37,060 nt of DNA from an uncultured Methylococcaceae bacterium (GTDB lineage Bacteria > Pseudomonadota > Gammaproteobacteria > Methylococcales > Methylococcaceae), in NCBI GenBank assembly GCA_903911305.1, contig CAIWDB010000357.1, forward strand, positions 1 to 37,060, read 5' to 3'. Below are positions 8,461 to 17,544 of this stretch, in pieces (the stretch's first letter is position 1; each line of letters starts with the position of its first letter). Position numbers and translations under genes: made by a program. The notes beneath the pieces were generated by a model. That model saw only the letters and a program-made list of their open reading frames with translations. It was not told the origin of the DNA and did not search any database.

Positions 8461-8943
8461 ATGAAAATGCCGGATAGACTGACCCGTCTGGTCGAGCCGG
8501 TTGTGGTCGGTATGGATTATGAGTTGGTTGGGGTCGAATTTGATTCCCACCAACGCACTTTGCGGGTCTATATTGATTGTGAAAGGGGTATCCAAGTTGA
8601 CGATTGCTCCAAGGTGAGCCATCAGCTCAGCGGGCTTTTGGACGTGGAAGACCCGATTCCGGGAAACTACAACCTAGAGGTTTCCTCGCCTGGCTTGGAC
8701 CGACCATTGTTTACACTCGCAAACTTTGAACGTTTCAAGGGAGCCTTGGTGCGCATTCAACTGATTGGCCCAATTGATGGGCGCAGACGCTTCAAGGCAC
8801 GGTTGCAGGGTGTCGAGGGGAACAGGGTATTGCTCCAAGACGGTGACAGTCAATTCGATATCCCGTTTGAATCCATTGACAGGGCACGTATTGTGCCTGA
8901 GTTCGACAATATAAAACCAAAAGGATCAGGCGATGGCGAATAA
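8461..8943 (+). CDS. rimP: Ribosome maturation factor RimP
   Basis: A 160-residue assembly factor for the 30S subunit (E. coli 150). It shows the two-domain RimP pattern: LVEPVVVGMDYELVGVEF, RVYIDCERGIQVDDC, the signature LEVSSPGLDRPLF, and a C-terminal SH3-like part ending FESIDRARIVPEF. AGGTGA lies four bases before the ATG at 8461; an upstream in-frame start at 8416 would run through the terminator hairpin and is rejected. The 3' end overlaps nusA by 11 bases. Confidence 0.96.
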   Translation: MKMPDRLTRLVEPVVVGMDYELVGVEFDSHQRTLRVYIDCERGIQVDDCSKVSHQLSGLLDVEDPIPGNYNLEVSSPGLDRPLFTLANFERFKGALVRIQLIGPIDGRRRFKARLQGVEGNRVLLQDGDSQFDIPFESIDRARIVPEFDNIKPKGSGDGE

Positions 8944-10438
8944 AGAAATATTGCTAGTAGTGGATGTCGTTTCCAACGAAAAGGAGATCGAAAAAGAGGT
9001 GATTTTTTGCGCCATTGAAGATGCGCTGAGGACGGCCACAATCAAGCGCCACGATAATCGAATAGACGTGCGCGTTTCCATTGATCGCAAAAACGGCAAC
9101 TACGAAACTTACCGCCGGTGGCTGGTTATCGAAGATGATCAGTTATCGGACACTGGCACTGAGTCACCCGACACGGAAATGCCACTAAAACAAGCTCATC
9201 AGATTAGCCCTGATGTGGCGGTGGGCGAATTTTTGGAGTTGCCCATGGACTCCATTGAGTTTGGACGCATCGCGGCACAAACAGCCAAGCAAGTGATCGT
9301 CCAGAAAGTGCGCGAGGCCGAGCGTCGCAAAGTCGTCGAAGCCTATCAAGACCGAATCGGTGAACTGGTGACAGGCATTGTCAAACGGGTGGAGCGCGGC
9401 AATGTATTTCTTGACTTGGGGGGCAATGTCGAGGCATTAGTCCCTAAAGAGGAAATGATCCCACGTGAAGCAGTGCGAAATGGTGACCGCTTACGTGGAT
9501 ATCTCAAATCCGTCCGCCCCGAAGCGAGAGGGCCACAGTTGTTTGTCAGCCGCACTGCACCGGAATTGCTAGTTGCGTTATTTCGCTTGGAAGTTCCCGA
9601 AGTAGGCGAGAATGTCATCGAAATCATGGGTGCCGCCCGTGATCCTGGGGTGCGCGCCAAAGTGGCTGTAAAAAGCAACGACGCCCGACTGGATGCCGTG
9701 GGTGCCTGTGTCGGCATGAGAGGTTCGCGTGTGCAAGCCGTGTCCAATGAGCTCGCGGGGGAGCGTGTAGACATCATCTTATGGAACGAAAATGAAGCCC
9801 AATACGTGATAAACGCGATGTCACCCGCTGAAATTGTGTCCATCGTGGTCGATGAGGATACGCACAGCATGGATGTTGCTGTCGCCGATGAGAACCTATC
9901 CCAAGCGATAGGGCGCGGCGGGCAAAACGTGCGCCTCGCCTCAGAGTTGACGGGGTGGGAATTAAACGTAATGAGTGCAACCCAAGCCGAGGAGAAGAAC
10001 GAGCAAGAGGCACGGAACCTGCTCCAGTCTTTCGTCGATCTATTAAGCATAGACGAAAAGGTGGCAGAAATACTCGTTAAAGAAGGCTTTTCCAGTGTTG
10101 AGGAAATGGCTTATGTGCCCGCAAAGGAGATGCTTGAAATTGCCGGATTCACCGAGCAGATGGTTGAAGACATACGAAACCGGGCTAGGGATGCACTATT
10201 GATCAAGGCAATTGCCAGTGAGGAAAAACTTGAAGCGACAGAGCCAGCACAGGATTTGCTGGAAATGCAGGGCATGGATCGAGAATTGGCCCATTTATTG
10301 GCTAAGCATGGGGTCTGTAACATGGATCAACTTGCCGAGCAATCTGTGGATGAATTAATGGAAGTTGAAGGAATGGATGAGAAAAGGGCCGCTAGCTTGA
10401 TAATGAAGGCGCGCGAGTCTTGGTTTGCGGAAGGTTAG
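8933..10438 (+). CDS. nusA: Transcription termination/antitermination factor NusA
   Basis: A 501-residue RNA-polymerase-associated factor governing pausing, termination and antitermination (E. coli 495). Domains in order: N-terminal polymerase-binding domain (1 to about 125), S1 (about 135-200, VTGIVKRVERGNVFLDLGG), KH1 (about 230-280, GACVGMRGSRVQAV) and KH2 (about 300-345, AIGRGGQNVRLASEL). Two C-terminal acidic repeat domains with helix-hairpin-helix character follow (about 365-430 and 440-495). Two acidic repeats are typical of gammaproteobacteria. The start overlaps rimP, and infB follows after 27 bases. Confidence 0.97.
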   Translation: MANKEILLVVDVVSNEKEIEKEVIFCAIEDALRTATIKRHDNRIDVRVSIDRKNGNYETYRRWLVIEDDQLSDTGTESPDTEMPLKQAHQISPDVAVGEFLELPMDSIEFGRIAAQTAKQVIVQKVREAERRKVVEAYQDRIGELVTGIVKRVERGNVFLDLGGNVEALVPKEEMIPREAVRNGDRLRGYLKSVRPEARGPQLFVSRTAPELLVALFRLEVPEVGENVIEIMGAARDPGVRAKVAVKSNDARLDAVGACVGMRGSRVQAVSNELAGERVDIILWNENEAQYVINAMSPAEIVSIVVDEDTHSMDVAVADENLSQAIGRGGQNVRLASELTGWELNVMSATQAEEKNEQEARNLLQSFVDLLSIDEKVAEILVKEGFSSVEEMAYVPAKEMLEIAGFTEQMVEDIRNRARDALLIKAIASEEKLEATEPAQDLLEMQGMDRELAHLLAKHGVCNMDQLAEQSVDELMEVEGMDEKRAASLIMKARESWFAEG

Positions 10439-10465
10439 GGATTTGATTGACAGCGGGGCGAAAAA

Positions 10466-13330
10466 ATGAGTGATGTGACAGTAAGGCAATTGGCTGAAGT
10501 AGTGGGGATTCCCCTTGATCGACTGATAACACAGTTGGGCGAAGCGGGAGTGGAGGTAAACAGTGCGAGTGACATGGTGAGCGATGCAGAGAAATCAAAA
10601 CTGCTTAGCTATCTGCGTCAAAGTCACGGCAAGGAACAACCTGCCGGGACTGAACCGAAGAAGGTGACACTTCAGCGGAGGACGGTCAGCGAACTAAAAC
10701 AGGGCAAGGTGACTGGTAAGAATGTGAAGACAGTCAGTGTTGAGGTGCGTAAAAAGCGCACTTACATCAAGCGCAGCGAACTTCCCGAAACTGACGAGAG
10801 GCGTTTGGAAGCGGAAAAGACAAAACAAACCTTGGAATCGGCGGAGGAAGCGGAGCATACTCGGCATGAAGAGGTGTTGAAAAATCAAATTGAGGCAGAA
10901 GCACTCAAGTTGCACCAGTCCGCAGAACAGGAATTACCAATAGATGACGATTTAGTCGTTCCCCAGGCTTCCGAACTGGAAAATCTGCCCCCAATTGAAG
11001 CACAAACATCGCCCATTGAACCTGGCAAGCTCACTCCAGCCAAACCAATCACGGAACTGCAAGCCGAAGTGACACCAGTTCCAATCCAAGAGCCACAACC
11101 CAAAGTGACAGCAGTTAAAACCGAGGAACTCAAGCCAACAGAAGAAAAGTCGGTGGACGACAATCTGTCCGACATTAAGCCCACCGAAACCAAGTCAAAA
11201 GAGGTCGAGCCAGTCAAACCCATCATCGAACCCGCTTTTGCGGAACTGCCAAAGCAACAACCCGTAACTAGCAACAAGCCAGTTCCCGAAAGGCCCACTA
11301 CCAAACCAAGCAGTGGACCCAAGCCATCGGGTGCGCCTAGGCCCATCGTAAGTTCTGGTCGGCCAATTGCCACTCCGGCAGTCTTGGCAGTGACTAAAGG
11401 CATGGACGACATTAAACGCGGAAAGAAAAAAGGCATCGGCGGCAGGCGTGGTGACGATGAACGCGAACCGACCATAGACGACATCAGGCGTGGAAAGTCC
11501 AAAAAATCCAAACAACGTGGAGCTGTGGTAATGCCCGAACAACGTCATGGCTTTGAGCGACCAACCTCGCCCATTGTGCATGAAGTGCAAGTGCCAGAAA
11601 CCATCACGGCAGCCGATCTAGCTCAGCGCATGTCGGTTAAAGGGGCTGAAGTCATCAAAGCCCTTATGAAAATAGGCGTCATGGCCACCATCAATCAGGC
11701 ACTTGACCAAGAAACCGCTATATTGCTGGTTGAAGAAATGGGGCACAAAGCCATCGCCCAAGCCGAGGATAGCTTGGAAGCCGAAATCATGGCCACGATG
11801 GCCTTGGAAGAGAACGTCGAACAATTACCCAGGCCCCCCGTCGTGACTATCATGGGTCACGTTGACCATGGCAAGACATCGCTGCTGGATTACATTCGTA
11901 AAAGTCGGGTCGCAGCCGGGGAAGCGGGCGGCATAACCCAGCACATAGGCGCCTATCAGGTTAAGACTCCCAATGGCACAGTGACCTTCTTGGACACACC
12001 GGGCCATGCTGCTTTCACCGCCATGCGTGCGCGTGGGGCCAAAGTCACTGATATTGTGGTGTTGGTCGTGGCCGCCGATGACGGGGTCATGCCACAGACT
12101 CGCGAGGCCGTTGATCATTCCCGAGCTGCCGCTGTACCCTTAGTGGTTGCCATCAATAAAATTGACAAATCAGGCTCCGACCCGGATCGGGTCAAGCAGG
12201 AGTTGGTCACGCTCAACGTCGTGCCGGAAGAATGGGGCGGCGACACTCAGTTTGTCAACGTGTCGGCTAAAACGGGCGAGGGCATCGACAGTCTGTTGGA
12301 TGCCATTTTGGTGCAAGCCGAAGTCCTTGAACTTAAAGCCCCGGTTAAACTACCCGCTGCCGGGGTCGTACTGGAATCGAAGCTGGACAAGGGGCGCGGA
12401 CCCGTGGCCGATATTTTGGTCGAGAAAGGAATGCTAAGAAAGGGCGACTTTATCCTTTGCGGACAGGAATTTGGCCGTATTCGCGCCATGTTCAATGAAA
12501 ACGGCAAACCCATCAAGGAAGCTGGGCCTTCATCTCCAGTGGAAATTTTGGGTCTTTCCGGCGCACCCGGAGCGGGTGACGATTTCATTGTCGTCGCCGA
12601 CGAGCGAAAGGCGCGTGAAATCGCCTTGCAGCGCGAGGAAAAATCCCGTTCCACCAAGTTGGCGGCACAACAGGCCACCAAGTTGGAAGATGTGTTCTCT
12701 CGCATGGAAACGGCTGGCGACTCGATTGATTTGAACATCATCATCAAGGCCGATGTGCAAGGCAGTTTGGAGGCATTGCGTTCATCGTTGACCGATCTGT
12801 CCACCGACAAGGTCAAAGTGAAGATTGTCGCCGGTGGCGTGGGTGGCATCAACGAATCGGACACCAACCTTGCCTTGGCTTCAGGCGCGATCATGATCGG
12901 TTTCAATGTACGAGCCGATGCCAGCGCCCGCAAGCTGATTGAGGAACGCGGCATAGACCTGCACTACTACAGCATCATCTACGAGGTGATCGACGAGGTC
13001 AAAAAATCCATCCTCGGTATGTTGGCACCGGAATACAAAGAACAAATCGTTGGCGTGGCCGAGGTGCGTGATGTGTTCCGCTCGCCCAAGTTCGGTGCGA
13101 TTGCCGGTTGTATGGTCATTGAAGGCTTCGTCAAGCGCAATCTGCCGATCCGTGTGCTGCGCGAAAACGTGGTGATTTACGAAGGTCAACTTGAATCCTT
13201 GCGCCGCATTAAAGACGATGTGACCGAAGTGAAGATGGGCATTGAATGCGGCATCGGTGTGAAAAACTATAACGATGTGAAGAAGGGCGATCATATCGAA
13301 GTGTTTGAAAAGGTGTTGGTGACACGATGA
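10466..13330 (+). CDS. infB: Translation initiation factor IF-2
   Basis: A 954-residue GTPase that delivers fMet-tRNA to the ribosome (E. coli alpha form 890). Residues 1-53 form the first IF2N domain ([18 protein letters not shown]). Residues about 65-380 form a long Pro/Glu/Lys-rich linker with two echoing segments ([10 protein letters not shown] and [11 protein letters not shown]). A second IF2N domain (about 375-430) precedes the G domain, which has G1 GHVDHGKT at 464-471, then DTPGHAAF and NKIDKSG. Domains II, III and C2 are complete. Internal in-frame starts could produce shorter isoforms, as in E. coli, but none stands out. Unusually, rbfA does not follow directly. Confidence 0.97.
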   Translation: MSDVTVRQLAEVVGIPLDRLITQLGEAGVEVNSASDMVSDAEKSKLLSYLRQSHGKEQPAGTEPKKVTLQRRTVSELKQGKVTGKNVKTVSVEVRKKRTYIKRSELPETDERRLEAEKTKQTLESAEEAEHTRHEEVLKNQIEAEALKLHQSAEQELPIDDDLVVPQASELENLPPIEAQTSPIEPGKLTPAKPITELQAEVTPVPIQEPQPKVTAVKTEELKPTEEKSVDDNLSDIKPTETKSKEVEPVKPIIEPAFAELPKQQPVTSNKPVPERPTTKPSSGPKPSGAPRPIVSSGRPIATPAVLAVTKGMDDIKRGKKKGIGGRRGDDEREPTIDDIRRGKSKKSKQRGAVVMPEQRHGFERPTSPIVHEVQVPETITAADLAQRMSVKGAEVIKALMKIGVMATINQALDQETAILLVEEMGHKAIAQAEDSLEAEIMATMALEENVEQLPRPPVVTIMGHVDHGKTSLLDYIRKSRVAAGEAGGITQHIGAYQVKTPNGTVTFLDTPGHAAFTAMRARGAKVTDIVVLVVAADDGVMPQTREAVDHSRAAAVPLVVAINKIDKSGSDPDRVKQELVTLNVVPEEWGGDTQFVNVSAKTGEGIDSLLDAILVQAEVLELKAPVKLPAAGVVLESKLDKGRGPVADILVEKGMLRKGDFILCGQEFGRIRAMFNENGKPIKEAGPSSPVEILGLSGAPGAGDDFIVVADERKAREIALQREEKSRSTKLAAQQATKLEDVFSRMETAGDSIDLNIIIKADVQGSLEALRSSLTDLSTDKVKVKIVAGGVGGINESDTNLALASGAIMIGFNVRADASARKLIEERGIDLHYYSIIYEVIDEVKKSILGMLAPEYKEQIVGVAEVRDVFRSPKFGAIAGCMVIEGFVKRNLPIRVLRENVVIYEGQLESLRRIKDDVTEVKMGIECGIGVKNYNDVKKGDHIEVFEKVLVTR

Positions 13331-13339
13331 TTTGAATGT

Positions 13340-13363
13340 AAGGCGGGCTTTCAGTCCGCTTTT
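13340..13363 (+). terminator. Weak intrinsic terminator after infB
   Basis: The stem GCGGGC/GTCCGC (one G-T pair) has a five-base loop, is extendable by A-T pairs, and is followed by four T. It could separate the core operon from the accessory cassette or partly attenuate rbfA. Confidence 0.5.
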
Positions 13364-13412
13364 ACTTTGGCGAATTCTTGGAGAGGTTAATTTTGCCAAC
13401 TATTTGTGAATA

Positions 13413-13898
13413 ATGGCAATTTCAAAACCGCTTGTTTACATAGAAACTTCTGTCGTTTCGTATCTGACAGCTAGACCTAGCCGTGATTTGTTGACGGCGG
13501 CGAGACAAGCTTGGACACGGGATTGGTGGGAAATCGCCCCCACTTTTTGGGAAATGGCAATTTCAGAACTTGTCATTGAAGAAGCGGGCCGAGGAGATCC
13601 GCAAGCCGCCGCGCTTCGACTGAATGCTCTACACGGTATACCTATTTTATCAGCCAATGTAGAAGTAGAGATTCTTGCCGATGCAATTCTCAACGCAGGC
13701 GCGTTGCCGCTAACTGAGCCTGAAGATGCTTTGCATATTGCAATTGCCACCGTTACAGGGGCGCATTACCTTGTTAGTTGGAACTTTGCTCATTTAGTGG
13801 GACCTGATGCAAAATTAAAATTGCTCGATACCATCAGAAGCCTAGGCCATACTCCAGCCCTCTTGACTACCCCCGAAGAACTTTTGGAGATCATCTAA
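13413..13898 (+). CDS. PIN-domain protein, probable type II toxin (VapC-like RNase)
   Basis: A 161-residue PIN-domain protein. The N-terminal strand reads VYIETSVVSYLTARPSRD, with Glu in place of the usual first Asp. Acidic residues continue in ISELVIEEAGRGD and EPEDALHIAIA, and the final motif is YLVSWNFAHLVG, with Asn where many PIN proteins have Asp. These substitutions recur in a PIN subfamily, so activity as an RNase is inferred, not assured. Its stop overlaps the ATG of a 59-residue protein (TAATG). No strong ribosome site precedes the ATG. It is the first gene of a cassette inserted between infB and rbfA. Confidence 0.8.
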   Translation: MAISKPLVYIETSVVSYLTARPSRDLLTAARQAWTRDWWEIAPTFWEMAISELVIEEAGRGDPQAAALRLNALHGIPILSANVEVEILADAILNAGALPLTEPEDALHIAIATVTGAHYLVSWNFAHLVGPDAKLKLLDTIRSLGHTPALLTTPEELLEII

Positions 13899-14077
13899 TG
13901 AATCCCGACAAACACAATAAAACGACCAAGATACCTGTTCGCGCTCCTGATCCAATTCTTGCGGAACTTTGGGAAGTGAAGCGTCAAATCAATCAGGAAG
14001 CAGGTTATCGATTTGATGAATTGCTGCGGATGGCGCATGATGCGGCGATGCGTTTTCAGCAAGATAAAGTGCAATGA
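13898..14077 (+). CDS. Small PIN-partner protein, probable antitoxin
   Basis: A 59-residue basic protein starting MNPDKHNKTTKIPVRAPDP and continuing ILAELWEVKRQINQEAGYRF then DELLRMAHDAAMRF. The pattern DPI..EL..VK..I....GYR.DELL recalls short proteins paired with PIN toxins, where a helical segment binds the toxin. It overlaps the PIN gene by one base and is probably translated by reinitiation. The order is toxin then partner, the reverse of many vapBC loci. The antitoxin role is inferred from context. Confidence 0.65.
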   Translation: MNPDKHNKTTKIPVRAPDPILAELWEVKRQINQEAGYRFDELLRMAHDAAMRFQQDKVQ

Positions 14078-14178
14078 AGTAAATGATGTAAAAAAACAAA
14101 TTGAGATCATGGGCGTATGTATAGATGGAGCCTTCTACTCTAGCTAGTCAATAAATTTTTCATAGTTTGTATTTTCTT

Positions 14179-15297
14179 ATGTTGCAAAGACTCTATATAA
14201 ATAACTTCAGATGCTTGAAAAACTTTGACTTGTCTGTAAAGGAAATGTCTTCAGTATTATTGATTGGAAAAAATGGTTCGGGCAAGTCAGCCATCCGTTT
14301 CGCTTTAGAGGTTTTTCAGAAAATCGGGCGAGGCATCAATCGTGTAAAAGATTTGGTTCAGCATAAGGATTTCGGTTGGGGACAATCTAAATCTCCGATT
14401 CGCCTTGAAATTGAGGTATTACTAACTGGTCAGATGTACCGGTATGTACTGGCTTTGGAGTTGCCTGAAAAATTCAAAGAGCTTAGAGTCTTGGAAGAGC
14501 AACTGCTCATTGCTGGCATTCCACACTATACCCGTGAAGGTGCCCAAGTAACGCTTTCTAAAACTTCGCGAGATGTAGAGGCAAAATTTTTAGTTGATTG
14601 GCATTTGATAGCTTTGCCGGTTATTCAAGCAGAGTCGGGTACTGATCCATTAAATATATTTAAAACCTGGCTGTCGCACATGCTGCTTCTAGCCCCAATT
14701 CCAAGTCTGATGAAAGGCGACTCAATTGGCGAGACACTCGAACCTGAATCTGCCGGTGGAAATTTTGGAGAATGGCTATCAGGCGTGTTGGTGCGCTATC
14801 CATCTGCATATTCGGTAATTGACAAATATCTTCGTGAAGTCATACCTGATATTCAAGACATTCAAAATGAAGTAATGAGCAAGGACTCAAAAAGCCTGAG
14901 CGTGGGCTTTGAAGCTAACCAAGCGACCATGAGAGTTTATTTTGAGGATCTATCGGATGGCGAAAAGTGCTTCTTTATTTGTGCTATCGTGTTGGCCGCT
15001 AACAAATTCTATGGGCCGTTGTTTTGCTTCTGGGATGAGCCAGACAATTATCTCTCATTGCATGAAGTTGGGCATTTAATAATTGCATTGCGGCGTGTCT
15101 TTAGGAATGGTGCCCAAATCTTTATGACCTCCCATAATCCAGAGGCTATCCGCAAGTTCTCGGATGAAAATACCTTGGTGCTTTTTCGGGACAGCCATTT
15201 GGAACCTACCCGGTGCAAATCGCTCAGTGAGTTTGTTGCAAGTGGCGAATTGCAGGGTGATCTTGTGAATGCCTTGATTCTAGGCGATATACTATGA
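14179..15297 (+). CDS. SMC/OLD-like AAA ATPase (AAA_21/AAA_15 type)
   Basis: A 372-residue ABC/SMC-like ATPase. It begins MLQRLYINNFRCLKNFDLSV, typical of RecF/OLD-like ATPases. Walker A is LLIGKNGSGKS (about residue 30), the signature is DLSDGEKCFF (about 255), Walker B is FCFWDEPDNYLS (about 285), and the switch histidine is in IFMTSHNPEAIRKF (about 315). There is no long coiled coil and no fused Toprim domain. The ATG at 14179 is preferred over a TTG at 14167; no ribosome site is clear. It overlaps the next gene by four bases (ATGA), so the two form a translational unit. Codon use is more AT-rich than in flanking infB and rbfA. I infer a defence or genome-maintenance role. Confidence 0.85.
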   Translation: MLQRLYINNFRCLKNFDLSVKEMSSVLLIGKNGSGKSAIRFALEVFQKIGRGINRVKDLVQHKDFGWGQSKSPIRLEIEVLLTGQMYRYVLALELPEKFKELRVLEEQLLIAGIPHYTREGAQVTLSKTSRDVEAKFLVDWHLIALPVIQAESGTDPLNIFKTWLSHMLLLAPIPSLMKGDSIGETLEPESAGGNFGEWLSGVLVRYPSAYSVIDKYLREVIPDIQDIQNEVMSKDSKSLSVGFEANQATMRVYFEDLSDGEKCFFICAIVLAANKFYGPLFCFWDEPDNYLSLHEVGHLIIALRRVFRNGAQIFMTSHNPEAIRKFSDENTLVLFRDSHLEPTRCKSLSEFVASGELQGDLVNALILGDIL

Positions 15298-15779
15298 ACA
15301 CAAACAGATATAAGCCACATCTTCTTGTATTGCCGGAAGACGATGACAACCGACAGATTGTCAATGGATTTCTTATTGAGGCAAGAGTCAATCAGCGAAG
15401 TTTACAAGTTTTGCAGTTAGCGGGTGGATGGGACAATGCTTTTGATAGTATTAAGGAACAGTATGCTACGCAAATGCGAAAATATCCAGAGTGTAGAATA
15501 GTTTTGCTTATCGATTTTGATCACGACCAAGATCGCTTAGAGAAAAACAAGAATAGGATTCCACCGGACTTAAGCGATAGAGTTTTTGTAATAGGCATTT
15601 TATCTAAGAAGCCTAAAGATATATGTAAGGAAACTGGTATGAATTTAGAGAAAATAGGCGAAGAACTAGCAAAAAACTGTGCGGAGAACAAAACTGGGTT
15701 GTGGGATCATAAATTGCTTAGTCATAACAAACCAGAGTTAGAGCGCATGATTCAGTTGGTCAAACCATTCCTATTTTAA
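15294..15779 (+). CDS. Small Toprim-like partner of the ATPase (uncharacterised)
   Basis: A 161-residue protein with features of a minimal Toprim fold. Near the N-terminus, HLLVLPEDDDNRQIVNGFL resembles the Toprim glutamate strand and helix. Around residue 70, RIVLLIDFDHDQDRLEKN supplies a DxD motif. Further on, RVFVIGILSKKPKDI resembles the next strand. The C-terminal part (KTGLWDHKLLSHNKPELERM) is helical. Toprim domains paired with OLD- or AriA-like ATPases are nucleases or effectors. The fold call rests on motifs only, and I know no characterised member. It overlaps the ATPase gene by four bases and precedes rbfA by 27. Confidence 0.75.
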   Translation: MNTNRYKPHLLVLPEDDDNRQIVNGFLIEARVNQRSLQVLQLAGGWDNAFDSIKEQYATQMRKYPECRIVLLIDFDHDQDRLEKNKNRIPPDLSDRVFVIGILSKKPKDICKETGMNLEKIGEELAKNCAENKTGLWDHKLLSHNKPELERMIQLVKPFLF

Positions 15780-15806
15780 ATAATTTCTTAAAATGTATCG
15801 TTAAAC

Positions 15807-16199
15807 ATGCCTAGAGAATTTTTCCGCAGCGACCGCGTCGCCGCACAAGTCAAACGCGAATTGGCCGAATTGCTAAGAACCGATTTCAAAGACCCGCAAC
15901 TGGGCATGGTGACACTCAGCGATGTCGAAGCCACCCGGGACATGTCGTTGATCAAAGCCTATGTCAGTTTCTTAGGGTCTGCCGAAACCCCGCAAAAGTG
16001 CGTGAAAGCCCTCAACCTTCATGCGCCCAAGATTCGCTATGCACTCAGCAGTCGCATCCGTCTTCGAGTCATGCCGGAATTGCGCTTCATCTATGACGAT
16101 TCGATTGAACGCGGCATGAAGATGGAAGAGTTGCTGGGGGGCATTAAAGCATCCCAGGCAACGCCCGATGACGGTGAGGCCAAGGAAGAAACCCCGTGA
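15807..16199 (+). CDS. rbfA: Ribosome-binding factor A
   Basis: A 130-residue KH-fold 30S maturation and cold-adaptation factor (E. coli 133). It starts MPREFFRSDRVAAQVKREL and includes DPQLGMVTLSDVEATRDMS and RLRVMPELRFIYDDSIERG, all typical. No Shine-Dalgarno sequence is evident before its ATG, whereas GGAGAGG stands unused at the left edge of the cassette (13380-13386). This suggests the gene lost its original leader. The stop overlaps the truB GTG by four bases. Confidence 0.95.
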   Translation: MPREFFRSDRVAAQVKRELAELLRTDFKDPQLGMVTLSDVEATRDMSLIKAYVSFLGSAETPQKCVKALNLHAPKIRYALSSRIRLRVMPELRFIYDDSIERGMKMEELLGGIKASQATPDDGEAKEETP

Positions 16200-17134
16200 G
16201 CCGACGCAAAACGGGTCGCGACATCGACGGCATGTTGCTCTTGGACAAAAGCCCTGGCATGTCGTCCAATGGCGCTGTGCAACGGGTCAAGCGCCTGTTT
16301 CAAGCCAACAAAGCGGGTCATACCGGCAGTCTTGACCCAATCGCCACTGGCCTGTTGCCGGTTTGCTTAGGCGAAGCCACCAAGTTGTCCGGTTTTATAT
16401 TAAACAGTGATAAGCGCTATACCGTGCGAGTCCGCTTAGGCCAAACGACCACCACAGCGGACATTGAAGGCGAAATCGTGGAGGAAAAGCCTGTTCCCAA
16501 GCTAGACACTGATGCTTTGGAAACCGTTTTGCAGCCTTTCCGGGGCGAGATCGACCAGATTCCACCCATGTATTCCGCCATCAAGCGTGGGGGCCAAAAG
16601 CTATACGAACTCGCCCGTAAGGGTGTGGAAGTGGAACGGGAACCCCGCAGGGTCAGTATCTACGAATTGCGGCTGGTTGAATTGGGCACGGACTTTCTAG
16701 ACCTTGATGTGCATTGCTCAAAGGGAACCTATATACGCAGCCTGGCTGTTGACATCGGTGAATCCATGGGTTGCGGGGGTCATGTGGAACAATTGCGACG
16801 CACGGCAGTGGGTGGCTCGTTTGACTTGCAACACGCCGTCACCCTTGCTGACTTGGAATCACTCTCGGACGAACAAAGAATGTCTTTGTTGCTACCCATT
16901 TCCGCGATTGCCGAAGAACTGCCATTATTCAAGATTTCCAGCGAATTGGCATTTTTTTTACGCAGAGGCCAACCGGTATTCGCCCCTAACGGCCCTACAC
17001 AAGGTTTGTTAAGGCTTTTCACCCATGAAGGCGCTTTCATAGGGGTTGGTGAAGTCACCGATGACGGTATGATCGCACCAAAACGACTGGTAAAAGATGC
17101 CAATTTACTGGCAAATTGCCCCGCGCACGGATAA
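16196..17134 (+). CDS. truB: tRNA pseudouridine-55 synthase TruB
   Basis: A 312-residue enzyme that makes pseudouridine 55 in the tRNA T-loop (E. coli 314). Catalytic Asp47 lies in AGHTGSLDPIATGLLP. Other family segments are YTVRVRLGQTTTTADIEGE, PPMYSAIKRGGQKLYELAR and CSKGTYIRSLAVDIGE. A C-terminal PUA-like part carries LRRGQPVF. The start is GTG and overlaps the rbfA stop (GTGA), giving translational coupling. Confidence 0.96.
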   Translation: MSRRKTGRDIDGMLLLDKSPGMSSNGAVQRVKRLFQANKAGHTGSLDPIATGLLPVCLGEATKLSGFILNSDKRYTVRVRLGQTTTTADIEGEIVEEKPVPKLDTDALETVLQPFRGEIDQIPPMYSAIKRGGQKLYELARKGVEVEREPRRVSIYELRLVELGTDFLDLDVHCSKGTYIRSLAVDIGESMGCGGHVEQLRRTAVGGSFDLQHAVTLADLESLSDEQRMSLLLPISAIAEELPLFKISSELAFFLRRGQPVFAPNGPTQGLLRLFTHEGAFIGVGEVTDDGMIAPKRLVKDANLLANCPAHG

Positions 17135-17159
17135 ATGATTGCCAAAAGTCGAATTCACC

Positions 17160-17189
17160 TTGTTTCCAAACCCCCTTAAACGTTAGAAT
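17160..17189 (+). promoter_or_regulatory. Candidate sigma-70 promoter for rpsO-pnp
   Basis: TTGTTT (17160-17165), an 18-base spacer and TAGAAT (17184-17189) lie 39 bases before the rpsO ATG. An internal promoter before rpsO is known in E. coli; here the match is only visual. Confidence 0.45.
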
Positions 17190-17228
17190 ACACTGTTTTG
17201 ATAGACCGATTTTTTTGGAGTTTAAGAT

Positions 17229-17498
17229 ATGCCCTATACCACTGTTGAAAAACAGGCCGTTTTAAAGGATTACCAGCGTGCCCCTAGCGACACGGGTTCC
17301 CCCGAAGTCCAAGTTGCCTTGATTACTGCACGCATCAATCATTTGGCCCCCCACTTTCAAACACACAAGAAAGACCATCATTCCCGTCAAGGTCTGTTGC
17401 GTTTGGTCAATCAACGCCGCAAATTGCTGGACTACCTAAAGCGCAAGGATAATGATCGCTACCGCAGCCTAATTGAACGCCTAGGCTTACGCAAATAA
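17229..17498 (+). CDS. rpsO: 30S ribosomal protein S15
   Basis: An 89-residue ribosomal protein of exactly the usual length that binds 16S rRNA and helps bridge the subunits. Hallmarks are [39 protein letters not shown] and the C-terminal [16 protein letters not shown] lies nine bases before the ATG. It sits between truB and pnp as in E. coli. Confidence 0.98.
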   Translation: MPYTTVEKQAVLKDYQRAPSDTGSPEVQVALITARINHLAPHFQTHKKDHHSRQGLLRLVNQRRKLLDYLKRKDNDRYRSLIERLGLRK

Positions 17499-17544
17499 TA
17501 ACAATACCCCCTGTATTCGGCTTGTAAACGAAAGGAAAAAAATA

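Noticed and set aside
9346-10050. 234-codon open frame opposite nusA
   Set aside because: It lies wholly antisense within nusA; its Ser/Thr/Arg-rich product reflects the codon bias of nusA.
10885-11511. 208-codon open frame opposite the infB linker
   Set aside because: Antisense to the Pro/Glu-rich IF-2 linker, low complexity and no start signals.
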